From Deltaproteobacteria bacterium (GTDB taxonomy: Bacteria > Desulfobacterota > Binatia > Binatales > Binataceae): a stretch of 6,798 bases of DNA. Location of the stretch: NCBI GenBank assembly GCA_021786815.1, contig JAJYMR010000098.1, forward strand, positions 1-6,798, written 5' to 3'. This document shows, one piece after another, positions 1 to 5,547 of this stretch (position 1 is its first letter; every line of letters begins with the position of its first letter). The position numbers and the translations under genes are program-made. The notes beneath the pieces are model-generated. The model made no database searches. It was not told the DNA's origin and worked only from the letters and a program-made list of their open reading frames with translations.

Positions 1-849
1 GGTTGCATTTCGGCGTTCGAAGGAAACTTCGGCCGTCATTCCGGGTTTGAAGGCGCCGGTGTCCTGCAGGACGCGAACCTTGACGTAAAAGGTTCGGATA
101 TCCTGACGGCCACGGCGCACGTCGGTTTCGGTGGCGAACTGGCCCTCCTGACCGATCGCCATCACGCTGCCCGTGGTCACGATCGGAGGCGTGGTGGTAA
201 GCGCTATTTCGGCGGGCTTGCCGAGATAGATTGAGCCCAGGTCGGTTTCCTGCACGTCGACGCGAGCCCAGATGGTCGACAGGTCGTCAACCGTAAGAAT
301 CGGAGTTCCGGGCGTAACCCATTCGCCGACTTCAAGCGCCTTGCTCACCACGATGCCGTTTATTGGCGAGCGAATGGCGGTGTCTTTCAGGCGGTCGCGG
401 TAGTAATCGACGTTTGCCTTGGCGTTGGCGACCGCGGCGAGCGCCTGCTCGAAGCTGGTTTGCGCGTCGTCGCGCGCCTTGGTCGAGATGACGCGATGGG
501 CGTAGAGATTGAGGTTGCGTTTAAGCGTAAGACGCGCGTCGAAAAGGTCCGCCTGCGCCTTCATCAGGTCGGCTTCGGCGGCTCTTAGCTGATTCTTCAG
601 GTCCGCGTCTTCGATCCTGCACACGATCTGGCCGCGCTTGACGCGATCGCCCTCGATAAGTTCGAGCGATGAGATACGGCCCTCGATACGGCTGGTGATA
701 TTAACTTCGGGCGCTTCGATAATTCCGACAACGTCGATCCTGCTCGTGTTCTTTGCCGGCCACAGGTATTTGCCGCCGAAGCGGTAAACTCCGAAGAGAA
801 TTCCGGCCAGCACCGCGAGCGTGAGCACCCTTCGGATGAAACTTCTCAC
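1..849 (-). CDS. HlyD-family periplasmic adaptor (membrane fusion protein) of an efflux pump, 3' end cut off by window edge
   Basis: Reading from a GTG at 847-849 gives an uninterrupted frame of 283 codons running off the left edge. Residues 3-22 form one hydrophobic N-terminal anchor (VLTLAVLAGILFG). A first lipoyl/biotinyl-like half follows (about 50-80, SRIEGRISSLELIEGDRVKR). A long alanine-rich coiled-coil hairpin spans about 84-155 (NQLRAAEADLMKAQADLF). The second lipoyl half is at about 160-188 (IRSPINGIVVSKALEVGEWV), then beta-barrel sequence ending near FKPGMTAEVSFERR. This order is that of membrane fusion proteins such as YbhG, EmrA and MacA, which link an inner-membrane transporter to an outer-membrane channel. 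The GTG start is supported by GGAGG at 857-861 with seven bases of spacing, and by the GTGA overlap with the repressor stop, suggesting translational coupling. The partner pump should lie further left. RND and ABC-type partners are both possible, so the substrate cannot be stated. Confidence 0.93.
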   Translation of the reverse strand, partial: MRSFIRRVLTLAVLAGILFGVYRFGGKYLWPAKNTSRIDVVGIIEAPEVNITSRIEGRISSLELIEGDRVKRGQIVCRIEDADLKNQLRAAEADLMKAQADLFDARLTLKRNLNLYAHRVISTKARDDAQTSFEQALAAVANAKANVDYYRDRLKDTAIRSPINGIVVSKALEVGEWVTPGTPILTVDDLSTIWARVDVQETDLGSIYLGKPAEIALTTTPPIVTTGSVMAIGQEGQFATETDVRRGRQDIRTFYVKVRVLQDTGAFKPGMTAEVSFERRNAT

Positions 850-1535
850 GGACGCGCCTCCGTCGCGCGGCCGAGGGCCGAGCTCGCGCTGAGTCCTCGC
901 AGCACGAAGTCGCCGAAGTCGCGGCCAATCTCGCTCACCGGCCGCTGCGTGCCGTAGTACAGAAGAACCGATCTCATGCCGCCCAGCATCGCGAGCGTAG
1001 CCATGCGCGAGTCGGTCGGCGTAAAAACTCCCTGCCTGACGCCCTCGTCGATTAGCGCGGAGAAGAAGGCGTAGCCGCGCTCGCGCCATCCCTCGAGCAG
1101 GCGGTTTCGCGCGGCGGCTATCCGCGGCTCCTCGGTCGCGAGCAGGCGAAGGAAATCGCGTCGCTCACCGTAGAACTGGATACTGACGTCGATCGCGCGC
1201 CTGAGCCGTTCGGCAACGTCGGCGCCGGGTTCGACGCTCGACTGGTAGCGCAGTGTGATACTCTCCAGGCCGTCGGTCAGAATCCCCAGGTAAAGCGCTT
1301 CCTTGGACGGGAAATAGAGATAGAGCGTGCCCTTGGCGACGCCGGCCTCGTGGGACACGCGGTCCATCGTAACCGCCTGGTAGGGATGGCGGGCGAAGAG
1401 GCGAAGCGCGGCGGCAAGGATGCGCGGGCGCTTGCCGTTGTGGTTGTTCGAGGGGTCGCCCGAGGGCTCAGGTCGCGACGCTGCGCGTTCGGGGCCGGCC
1501 TTGGGCCGGGATCTCTGTCGGGTCGTCACCTTCAT
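846..1535 (-). CDS. TetR/AcrR-family transcriptional repressor of the efflux operon
   Basis: A 229-residue protein. Its DNA-binding domain begins near residue 35 (GKRPRILAAALRLFARH). The helix-turn-helix signature is at about 58-82, with VSHEAGVAKGTLYLYF followed by PSKEALYLGIL, diagnostic of the TetR family. The rest is helical and variable, as expected for the ligand-binding and dimerisation domain (for example ERRDFLRLLATEEPRIAAAR). About 30 basic, proline-rich residues precede the conserved domain, which is longer than usual. The ATG at 1533-1535 lies about 14 bases after the predicted transcription start and has no clear Shine-Dalgarno site, so an internal start or near-leaderless initiation is possible. 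Its stop overlaps the start of the efflux adaptor. A perfect palindrome sits at its promoter, so autoregulation and control of the adaptor are the likely role. The inducing ligand is unknown. Confidence 0.95.
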   Translation of the reverse strand: MKVTTRQRSRPKAGPERAASRPEPSGDPSNNHNGKRPRILAAALRLFARHPYQAVTMDRVSHEAGVAKGTLYLYFPSKEALYLGILTDGLESITLRYQSSVEPGADVAERLRRAIDVSIQFYGERRDFLRLLATEEPRIAAARNRLLEGWRERGYAFFSALIDEGVRQGVFTPTDSRMATLAMLGGMRSVLLYYGTQRPVSEIGRDFGDFVLRGLSASSALGRATEARP

Positions 1536-1537
1536 AA

Positions 1538-1551
1538 ACTGACCAGTCAGT
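1538..1551. promoter_or_regulatory. Palindromic operator, probable TetR-family binding site
   Basis: ACTGACCAGTCAGT is a perfect 6-bp inverted repeat with a 2-bp centre. It lies between the -10 box and the repressor start codon, overlapping the predicted transcription start. Position and symmetry fit autorepression by the adjacent TetR protein. Binding itself is inferred, but palindromes of this ACTGAC/GTCAGT type are typical of TetR-family regulators. Confidence 0.8.
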
Positions 1552-1555
1552 CATA

Positions 1556-1584
1556 ATTATCGGACAGCGCGGAACTTTAGTCAA
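1556..1584 (-). promoter_or_regulatory. Sigma-70-type promoter of the TetR-adaptor operon
   Basis: On the minus strand a TTGACT -35 box (1579-1584) is separated by exactly 17 bases from a GATAAT -10 box (1556-1561). Transcription would begin near 1548-1550, inside the palindromic operator, leaving a leader of only about 14 bases before the ATG at 1535. Both boxes match consensus at five of six positions. Confidence 0.75.
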
Positions 1585-1695
1585 ATGGCCTACAAAATGA
1601 TTGGCTGGCGTACTTCAAGTAAGAGCAATCGCCCGCCACGAGGGGGAATCGCGATGGACTTTGGATGCGGAAAATGGTTCAACTTTGAGGCGCGC

Positions 1696-1772
1696 GCGCC
1701 CGTAGCTCAACTGGACAGAGCATCGGACTTCGGATCCGAGGGTTGGGGGTTCGACTCCCTTCGGGCGCGCCA
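1696..1772 (+). tRNA. tRNA-Arg (anticodon UCG), CCA encoded
   Basis: A complete cloverleaf can be drawn. The acceptor stem is GCGCCCG (1696-1702) with CGGGCGC (1762-1768). The D stem is GCTC/GAGC (1705-1708 and 1718-1721). The anticodon stem is TCGGA/TCCGA (1723-1727 and 1735-1739), enclosing a loop with anticodon TCG at 1730-1732. The variable loop has five bases. The T stem is GGGGG/CCCTT with two G-U pairs, around loop TTCGACT (1750-1756). Discriminator G at 1769 is followed by genomic CCA at 1770-1772. The acceptor and D-arm sequence closely resembles bacterial tRNA-Arg of the CGN-reading group. A UCG anticodon reads CGA, and other CGN codons by wobble depending on modification. No clear promoter or terminator was identified for it. 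Confidence 0.97.
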
Positions 1773-1878
1773 GAAAACCGCCGCATTTCCGCGTCTCCTT
1801 CGGCTGCCGACACCCAGTCGCATCCGCGCGAAATCCGCCACGCGCCACGCTTCGACCGCAGGGATGCGGCCAGCCGAA

Positions 1879-1995
1879 GCTCGACCGTCGGCTCGGCAGC
1901 GCCGCTACCTCGCGGTGATGCGCAACAACGGCGCCGTCCTGCTCGATCTCGTCAACGACATCCTCGATCTCGCCAATCGTTGCTCGGGTGCAACT
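1879..1995 (+). pseudogene. Remnant of a histidine kinase dimerisation (HisKA) helix
   Basis: In the frame with codons beginning at 1879, the peptide contains RQRRYLAVMRNNG, then LLDLVNDILDLA, ending at 1974. This strongly resembles the second helix of HisKA domains, where QRRYLEVIRxSGxHLLxLINDILDLSKIEAG is typical. The match stops after DILDLA. A shift to the next frame gives IVARVQLGRG (from about 1976), which could be the decayed continuation of KIEAGxLEL. The phosphoacceptor-histidine helix expected just upstream and the ATPase domain expected downstream are not readable in any frame. The best explanation is a decayed fragment of a sensor or hybrid kinase. It lies about 110 bases after the tRNA-Arg, a common site for insertion and deletion. 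The call rests on about 31 residues only, so chance similarity is possible but unlikely. Confidence 0.55.
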
Positions 1996-1999
1996 CGGG

Positions 2000-2060
2000 C
2001 GGGGACTTGATACGGGCCGGACGGGCAATTCTCCTCATCCGGCAGAATTTTAAGTCCCCG
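2000..2060 (+). repeat. Long imperfect hairpin with two alternative inner stems
   Basis: A perfect 9-bp inverted repeat, CGGGGACTT (2000-2008) with AAGTCCCCG (2052-2060), encloses 43 bases. Inside it, GCCGGA (2016-2021) can pair with TCCGGC (2038-2043), or AATTCT (2027-2032) with AGAATT (2044-2049). The inner stems cross each other, so they are either alternatives or a pseudoknot. No T-tract follows, so it is not a canonical terminator. Its function is unknown. Confidence 0.45.
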
Positions 2061-2354
2061 AAATTCGTCCAAGATTAGTGGCGCGCCGGACATTTTGCGT
2101 CGGCCACGCCTCCGGGCACCTGACGTGAGCCGCAAATCTTCCCGAATCACAGGGGCGAACGGCGCGGAACCGCGCGACTATCCGCGCGCCGGGTTTGCTT
2201 TCTCGGATGGTTCGTTTACAAGTGGACGATCTTCCGAAGCGAGGCCGGCGCGCGTTCGTCTTTTGCCTCTGGCACCGCCGCCGGGCGGCTTCGCCGCGTG
2301 GCGCCGGGCCCTTGTGGCATGTCGCCTGCTTTCCGTCCCGAGAAACCTACATCT
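2061..2354. other. Non-coding stretch before the ABC transporter, nothing recognised
   Basis: No reading frame here on either strand shows a recognisable domain, a convincing ribosome binding site or a membrane pattern. There is a small G+C-rich hairpin, GCGGC-TTC-GCCGC (2285-2297), without a T-tract. The promoter of the ABC transporter gene should be in this stretch. The best candidate, TTGCTT at 2195 with TACAAG at 2217, is weak. Confidence 0.5.
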
Positions 2355-4055
2355 ATGGACAAATTCGATCGCAAGTTCTGGCGTAGACTCTGGGCTCTAA
2401 CCAAGCCGTACTGGGTATCCGACGAGCGGCGCAAGGCGCTGACGCTACTGGCCGTGCTGCTCGTGCTCGGCGGCGGCACAATCGGGCTCGGCGTGTGGGC
2501 GACGTACATCGTGCGCAACCTGATGACGGCGCTGTCCAGCAAGCATGCCGCCGCCTTCTACCGCGACCTGTTCATGTTTCTCGCCTACGTCGTCGCGGTG
2601 GTGCCGGTGTTTGCCTATTACCCTTATCTCCAGGGCAAGCTCGGCATCGCGTGGCGCGAATGGCTCACCAGGCGCTTCCTCGACAAGAGCTTTTCCGGGC
2701 GCGCTTTCTATCGAATCAATCTCCACGGCAAGGTTGACAATCCGGACCAACGAGTCGCCGACGACATCAATTCCTTCACCTTTCGCACGGCGGGTTTCGT
2801 GCTCGACGGGATGAACTCGCTGATAAGCGCGCTCTCCTATTTTGCGGTGCTGTGGTTCATCTCGCGCGAGCTTGCGCTGGTGATGCTTGCGTATGTAGCC
2901 GTGGGAACATGGGTGACGGTGGCGATCGGACGCCGGCTCGTCAGGATCAACTTCGACCAGGAGCGTTATCAGGCGGATTTCCGGTTCGGTCTGGTGCACG
3001 TGCGCGATAACGCGGAATCGATCGCGATGTACGGCGGCGAGCAGCACGAGACGCGCCAGCTCATGCGCCGCTTCGCCTCGGTGGTCGGGAACTTCAACCT
3101 GCTGATTTTCTGGCAACGCAATCTGGCGCTCTTCACCAACGCGTACAGCAACCTGCCGATGGTGCTGCCGTACCTGCTGCTCGCCGGGGCCTATTTCGCC
3201 GGCAAGATCCAGTTCGGCGAGATGAGCCAGGCAAGCATCGCTTTCGGCACGCTCCAGAGTTCGCTCTCGATCGTGGTCAACCAGTTCCAGCAGATCGCCG
3301 ACTATACCGCCGTGGTCAACCGTCTCGCGCTGTTCTGGGAGGAATGCAGCGAGCCTGAAGAGCCCGAACACGCCAATCTTCCCACGGTCGAGATCGAGAC
3401 CGCGCCCGAAGTCGCGGCCGAGGATCTGACGCTGATGACGCCGGATTACGACCGCACGCTGATACGCGAGCTTTCCTTTGATCTGCCGCCCGAGCAAAGC
3501 CTGCTCATCAGCGGTTCGAGCGGCGCGGGCAAGACCTCGCTGATGCGCGCGATAGCCGGGCTTTGGAGTTCCGGCAGCGGGCGAATCATCCGGCCCGAGC
3601 TGGAGGACGTAATGTTCCTGCCGCAGCGTCCGTACATGACGCTCGGCTCGCTGCGCGACCAGCTTTGCTATCCGGCGGTTGACGCGAGCGAGGAAGATTT
3701 GCGCCGCGTTCTCAAGGCGGTCAATCTTGAAGGGTTGCCGGAACGCGTCGGCGGTCTCGACGCCGAAAGGGATTGGCAAAGCGTGCTGTCGCTTGGCGAG
3801 CAGCAAAGGCTCGCCTTCGCGCGGCTGCTCCTGCGCTCGCCGCGCTACGCGTTTCTCGACGAGGCGACCAGCTCGCTCGACGAAAACAATGAGGAACTGC
3901 TCTATCGCCGGCTGCAGGAAAGCCCGATTACGTTCGCGAGCGTGGGGCATCGCTCGACGCTTCGCAAGTATCATCAGCAGGTGCTCGAACTCGACGGTGA
4001 GAGCGGTTGGCGGATGATCCCGAACCAGGATTACCTGGCGGCCGCCGCCGGCTGA
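2355..4055 (+). CDS. Fused permease-ATPase ABC transporter, SbmA/BacA-YddA-ABCD-like family
   Basis: Starting at ATG 2355 this is a 566-residue half-transporter. The N-terminal half carries several membrane segments (clear ones near 28-52, 72-95 and 155-195). It contains the NPDQR motif (129-133) and RDNAESIAMYGGEQ (217-230), hallmarks of the membrane domain shared by YddA, SbmA/BacA and eukaryotic ABCD proteins. The C-terminal ATPase is complete: Walker A GSSGAGKT (387-394), Q-loop glutamine 424 in LPQRPYMTLGSLRDQL, signature LSLGEQQ (478-484), Walker B YAFLDE (498-503, catalytic E503) and switch histidine 532 in SVGHRS. It should work as an inner-membrane homodimer. Family members move peptides, antibiotics, cobalamin or acyl-CoA, so the substrate here is not predictable. 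An in-frame ATG at 2298 would add 19 residues without family character, and neither start has a strong ribosome binding site. No partner gene adjoins it. Confidence 0.95.
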   Translation: MDKFDRKFWRRLWALTKPYWVSDERRKALTLLAVLLVLGGGTIGLGVWATYIVRNLMTALSSKHAAAFYRDLFMFLAYVVAVVPVFAYYPYLQGKLGIAWREWLTRRFLDKSFSGRAFYRINLHGKVDNPDQRVADDINSFTFRTAGFVLDGMNSLISALSYFAVLWFISRELALVMLAYVAVGTWVTVAIGRRLVRINFDQERYQADFRFGLVHVRDNAESIAMYGGEQHETRQLMRRFASVVGNFNLLIFWQRNLALFTNAYSNLPMVLPYLLLAGAYFAGKIQFGEMSQASIAFGTLQSSLSIVVNQFQQIADYTAVVNRLALFWEECSEPEEPEHANLPTVEIETAPEVAAEDLTLMTPDYDRTLIRELSFDLPPEQSLLISGSSGAGKTSLMRAIAGLWSSGSGRIIRPELEDVMFLPQRPYMTLGSLRDQLCYPAVDASEEDLRRVLKAVNLEGLPERVGGLDAERDWQSVLSLGEQQRLAFARLLLRSPRYAFLDEATSSLDENNEELLYRRLQESPITFASVGHRSTLRKYHQQVLELDGESGWRMIPNQDYLAAAAG

Positions 4056-4102
4056 GCGCCCGGTCCCGCCGCATCCGTTTGCCGGGGCTCCCGAGGCTCG
4101 CT

Positions 4103-4163
4103 GGCGTAACATTGGCGCAACGTCGTTGCGCCCGATGCAACATCATAGCGTTGCGCCTACGCC
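4103..4163 (+). promoter_or_regulatory. Competing-stem structure overlapping the terminator (candidate attenuator)
   Basis: Two mutually exclusive folds are visible. In the first, GGCGTA (4103-4108) pairs with TACGCC (4158-4163), and GGCGCAACG (4114-4122) pairs with CGTTGCGCC (4149-4157). This makes a 15-bp helix with a five-base bulge. In the second, GGCGCAAC (4114-4121) folds back locally on GTTGCGCC (4125-4132) around a three-base loop. The first fold captures 4149-4163, which includes the entire 5' arm of the terminator at 4152-4159. The second fold frees it. A small hairpin, GATG-CAA-CATC (4134-4144), sits in the loop of the first fold. The arrangement is that of an antiterminator versus terminator switch, but regulation is inferred from pairing alone. 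Confidence 0.5.
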
Positions 4164-4191
4164 CGCCAGGCCGTCTTTAGGCGCATTTTTT
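4152..4191 (+). terminator. Rho-independent terminator between the ABC transporter and the Tad-like gene
   Basis: A perfect 8-bp stem, TGCGCCTA (4152-4159) with TAGGCGCA (4178-4185), encloses an 18-base loop and is followed directly by six T residues (4186-4191). It ends transcripts arriving from the ABC transporter gene, whose stop is 97 bases upstream of the stem. The loop is longer than usual. Its 5' arm is shared with an alternative upstream helix. Confidence 0.75.
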
Positions 4192-4211
4192 CAGGCACGT
4201 CCCCTGCTATT

Positions 4212-4333
4212 GCGTGGCGCGACCGGACCATCGGGCGGCCCTGTCTATGTGTCTGGCAGAGCGTCCCGGCGGCCCACGCGTGCGAAGTCTTCCCGTCGGA
4301 AGAATCTTCGCCGGTCTGTTCCACGCTTAGACC
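4212..4333 (+). other. Structured leader of the Tad-like gene: three consecutive stems ending at the ribosome binding site
   Basis: GCGTGG (4212-4217) pairs with CCACGC (4274-4279). Inside it, CCGGAC (4223-4228) pairs with GTCCCGG (4263-4269), with one bulged C. A 12-bp hairpin follows three bases after the first domain: GCGAAGTCTTCC (4282-4293), loop CGTC, then GGAAGA-AT-CTTCGC (4298-4311) with an AT bulge. GGTCT (4313-4317) then pairs with AGACC (4329-4333), ending one base before the AGGAG site. The 12-bp stem is unlikely to be chance, but the weaker stems could be. I matched no known riboswitch class; in particular I do not see the conserved bases of the GEMM (c-di-GMP-I) type. Confidence 0.4.
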
Positions 4334-4334
4334 T

Positions 4335-4339
4335 AGGAG
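4335..4339 (+). promoter_or_regulatory. Ribosome binding site that fixes the start of the Tad-like gene
   Basis: AGGAG lies six bases before ATG 4346. An in-frame ATG two codons earlier, at 4340, directly abuts the site and would have no spacing, so 4346 is the likely start. Confidence 0.8.
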
Positions 4340-4345
4340 ATGGAC

Positions 4346-5284
4346 ATGAAGAGACATGGGGGCAGGGCCAGGGCCAGAGGCCAGACGGCGGTTGTCTTCA
4401 CGCTGGCAATCGTCGCGCTGCTCGGCGCTATCGCCTTATGCACCGACGTTGGCGTCTTCTACATGAACTGGGAGGAATTGCAGAAGGCCGCTGACGCCGC
4501 AGTCCTCGCCGGCGCGAACTTTCTGCCGAGCACTCCGAGTACCGCTCTGAGCACCGCGCAGCAGTACGCCGAGATAAACGGGATTCAACAGAGCGAGATA
4601 ACGAATACCGAGGTTTCGTCCACCAACATGCAGATCGAGATGGACGTGCAGAGAACGGTGCCGTACTTCTTCGGCCGCGTTCTCGGCCTGTCCAGCCAGC
4701 TTGTGAGCGTGCGGGCCGTGGCGGGGATCGAGGCTTCCCAGACCGCCGCAGGGCTGGTCCCGATCGGGCTTCAAGTGGGAACCTACACGCTGTACCAGCA
4801 GATTACCCTGAAGCTTGCCCCGGCGCAGGGAAGCGTCGGACCCGGCAACTGGGAGCCGCTCGCGATGGGCTATTGCACAAGCTGCGATCCGGGAGGCTCC
4901 AACTACAAAAGCAACATCATCAACGGCTACCAGAACCCAATCAGTATCAACGACTCGATTTACACCGAAACAGGTAACCTGGTCGGACCCACTCAGCAGG
5001 GAATAAACGATCGGATCAACTCCGGGACTTCGAGCGATCCCAGCGGCACCGACACGAATCACACACTCAACGATCCGCGCATGATCGAAGTTCCGATAGT
5101 CAACTTCAACGGCGTTCAAGGCAACTCGACGGTGCAGGTGCTTGGTTTTGCAGAGCTTTGGGTGGTGAGCGTGGACGGAAACGGGAACATCACCTGCGAT
5201 TTCATCAACCAGGTTGTCGCCAACAATGTCCCGGGTCAGAACGTGACGCCATACGGAGCGTTTGCGCCGGTTCTGGAAGAGTAG
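4346..5284 (+). CDS. TadE/TadG-like pilus-assembly-type protein with single N-terminal membrane anchor
   Basis: A 312-residue protein. A short, very basic N-terminus (KRHGGRARAR) precedes RGQTAVVFTLAIVALLGAIA, a single membrane helix at about 12-33. Then come D34-V-G and LQKAADAAVLAGA (45-57). This is the signature of the putative Flp pilus-assembly TadE/G-like N-terminal domain, whose members carry a DVG...LQxAADAAALAAA pattern. The remaining 250 residues are rich in Asn, Gln, Ser, Thr and Gly, as in exported proteins, with a CxxC pair (C177, C180 in YCTSCDPGG) and one more cysteine near the C-terminus (ITCDF). The protein should be anchored in the inner membrane and face the periplasm. No other tad genes (ATPase, prepilin peptidase, secretin) adjoin it, so a role in a Tad pilus is uncertain. 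It forms a single-gene unit between two terminators, after a structured leader. Confidence 0.85.
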   Translation: MKRHGGRARARGQTAVVFTLAIVALLGAIALCTDVGVFYMNWEELQKAADAAVLAGANFLPSTPSTALSTAQQYAEINGIQQSEITNTEVSSTNMQIEMDVQRTVPYFFGRVLGLSSQLVSVRAVAGIEASQTAAGLVPIGLQVGTYTLYQQITLKLAPAQGSVGPGNWEPLAMGYCTSCDPGGSNYKSNIINGYQNPISINDSIYTETGNLVGPTQQGINDRINSGTSSDPSGTDTNHTLNDPRMIEVPIVNFNGVQGNSTVQVLGFAELWVVSVDGNGNITCDFINQVVANNVPGQNVTPYGAFAPVLEE

Positions 5285-5333
5285 GGGAGGAGGAGCGGGC
5301 AGCATCGGTAAGGGAGGATGGGGACTGCTGAGG

Positions 5334-5376
5334 TCGCGGCCGGGCGCTTGGGGAAGCGTCCGGCCGCGAGTGTTTT
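5334..5376 (+). terminator. Strong rho-independent terminator of the Tad-like gene
   Basis: A 16-bp stem (5334-5349 with 5354-5369, one G-T wobble) closes a GGGG tetraloop and is followed by GTGTTTT. It begins 50 bases after the Tad-like stop codon. The T-tract is on the plus-strand side only. Confidence 0.9.
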
Positions 5377-5377
5377 C

Positions 5378-5396
5378 GGTGCCGTGCTTAGGCACC
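5378..5396 (+). repeat. Second hairpin just after the terminator
   Basis: GGTGCC (5378-5383), loop GTGCTTA, GGCACC (5391-5396) forms a perfect 6-bp stem. It begins two bases past the T-tract of the strong terminator and has no T-tract of its own, so it may be a back-up or 3'-end element. Confidence 0.45.
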
Positions 5397-5406
5397 ATTC
5401 GAGCGC

Positions 5407-5438
5407 TTGCACTCCGGCTGCACAGCGTGGACTATAAC
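5407..5438 (+). promoter_or_regulatory. Possible promoter of the small membrane protein gene
   Basis: TATAAC at 5433-5438 matches the -10 consensus at five of six positions. The only -35-like sequence, TTGCAC at 5407-5412, is weak and 20 bases away, longer than normal. It lies downstream of a strong terminator and upstream of the gene at 5548, where a promoter is needed. Confidence 0.3.
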
Positions 5439-5547
5439 TGACGCGCACGACTCGCCGCCGCCTGGCTGACCGGGTTTCGCACGCTACAGTGCGCGATGCC
5501 CGGCGGTCCGCAAGCGAGTCGGCAGTTCATCCCAGGTACGGAGTAAT

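Noticed and set aside
1585..2010. A 141-codon plus-strand frame starting before the tRNA
   Set aside because: It reads straight through tRNA-Arg, has no Shine-Dalgarno site, and only its last part resembles a protein (the kinase relic).
1763..2091. Possible attachment-site repeat: GGCGCGCC at the tRNA 3' end and again near 2083
   Set aside because: It is only eight bases, self-palindromic and expected in G+C-rich DNA. No integrase gene is present.
2195..2222. Promoter for the ABC transporter gene (TTGCTT, 16 bases, TACAAG)
   Set aside because: Both boxes match consensus poorly, too weak to list as a feature.
2445..4112. A 555-codon open frame on the minus strand across the ABC transporter gene
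   Set aside because: It is antisense to a gene with every ABC motif intact. Its product is rich in Arg, His, Glu and Ala with no domain, typical of a shadow frame in G+C-rich coding DNA.
4436..5398. A 320-codon minus-strand frame opposite the Tad-like gene
   Set aside because: It is a shadow frame with no recognisable domain, and it runs through the strong plus-strand terminator at 5334-5376.
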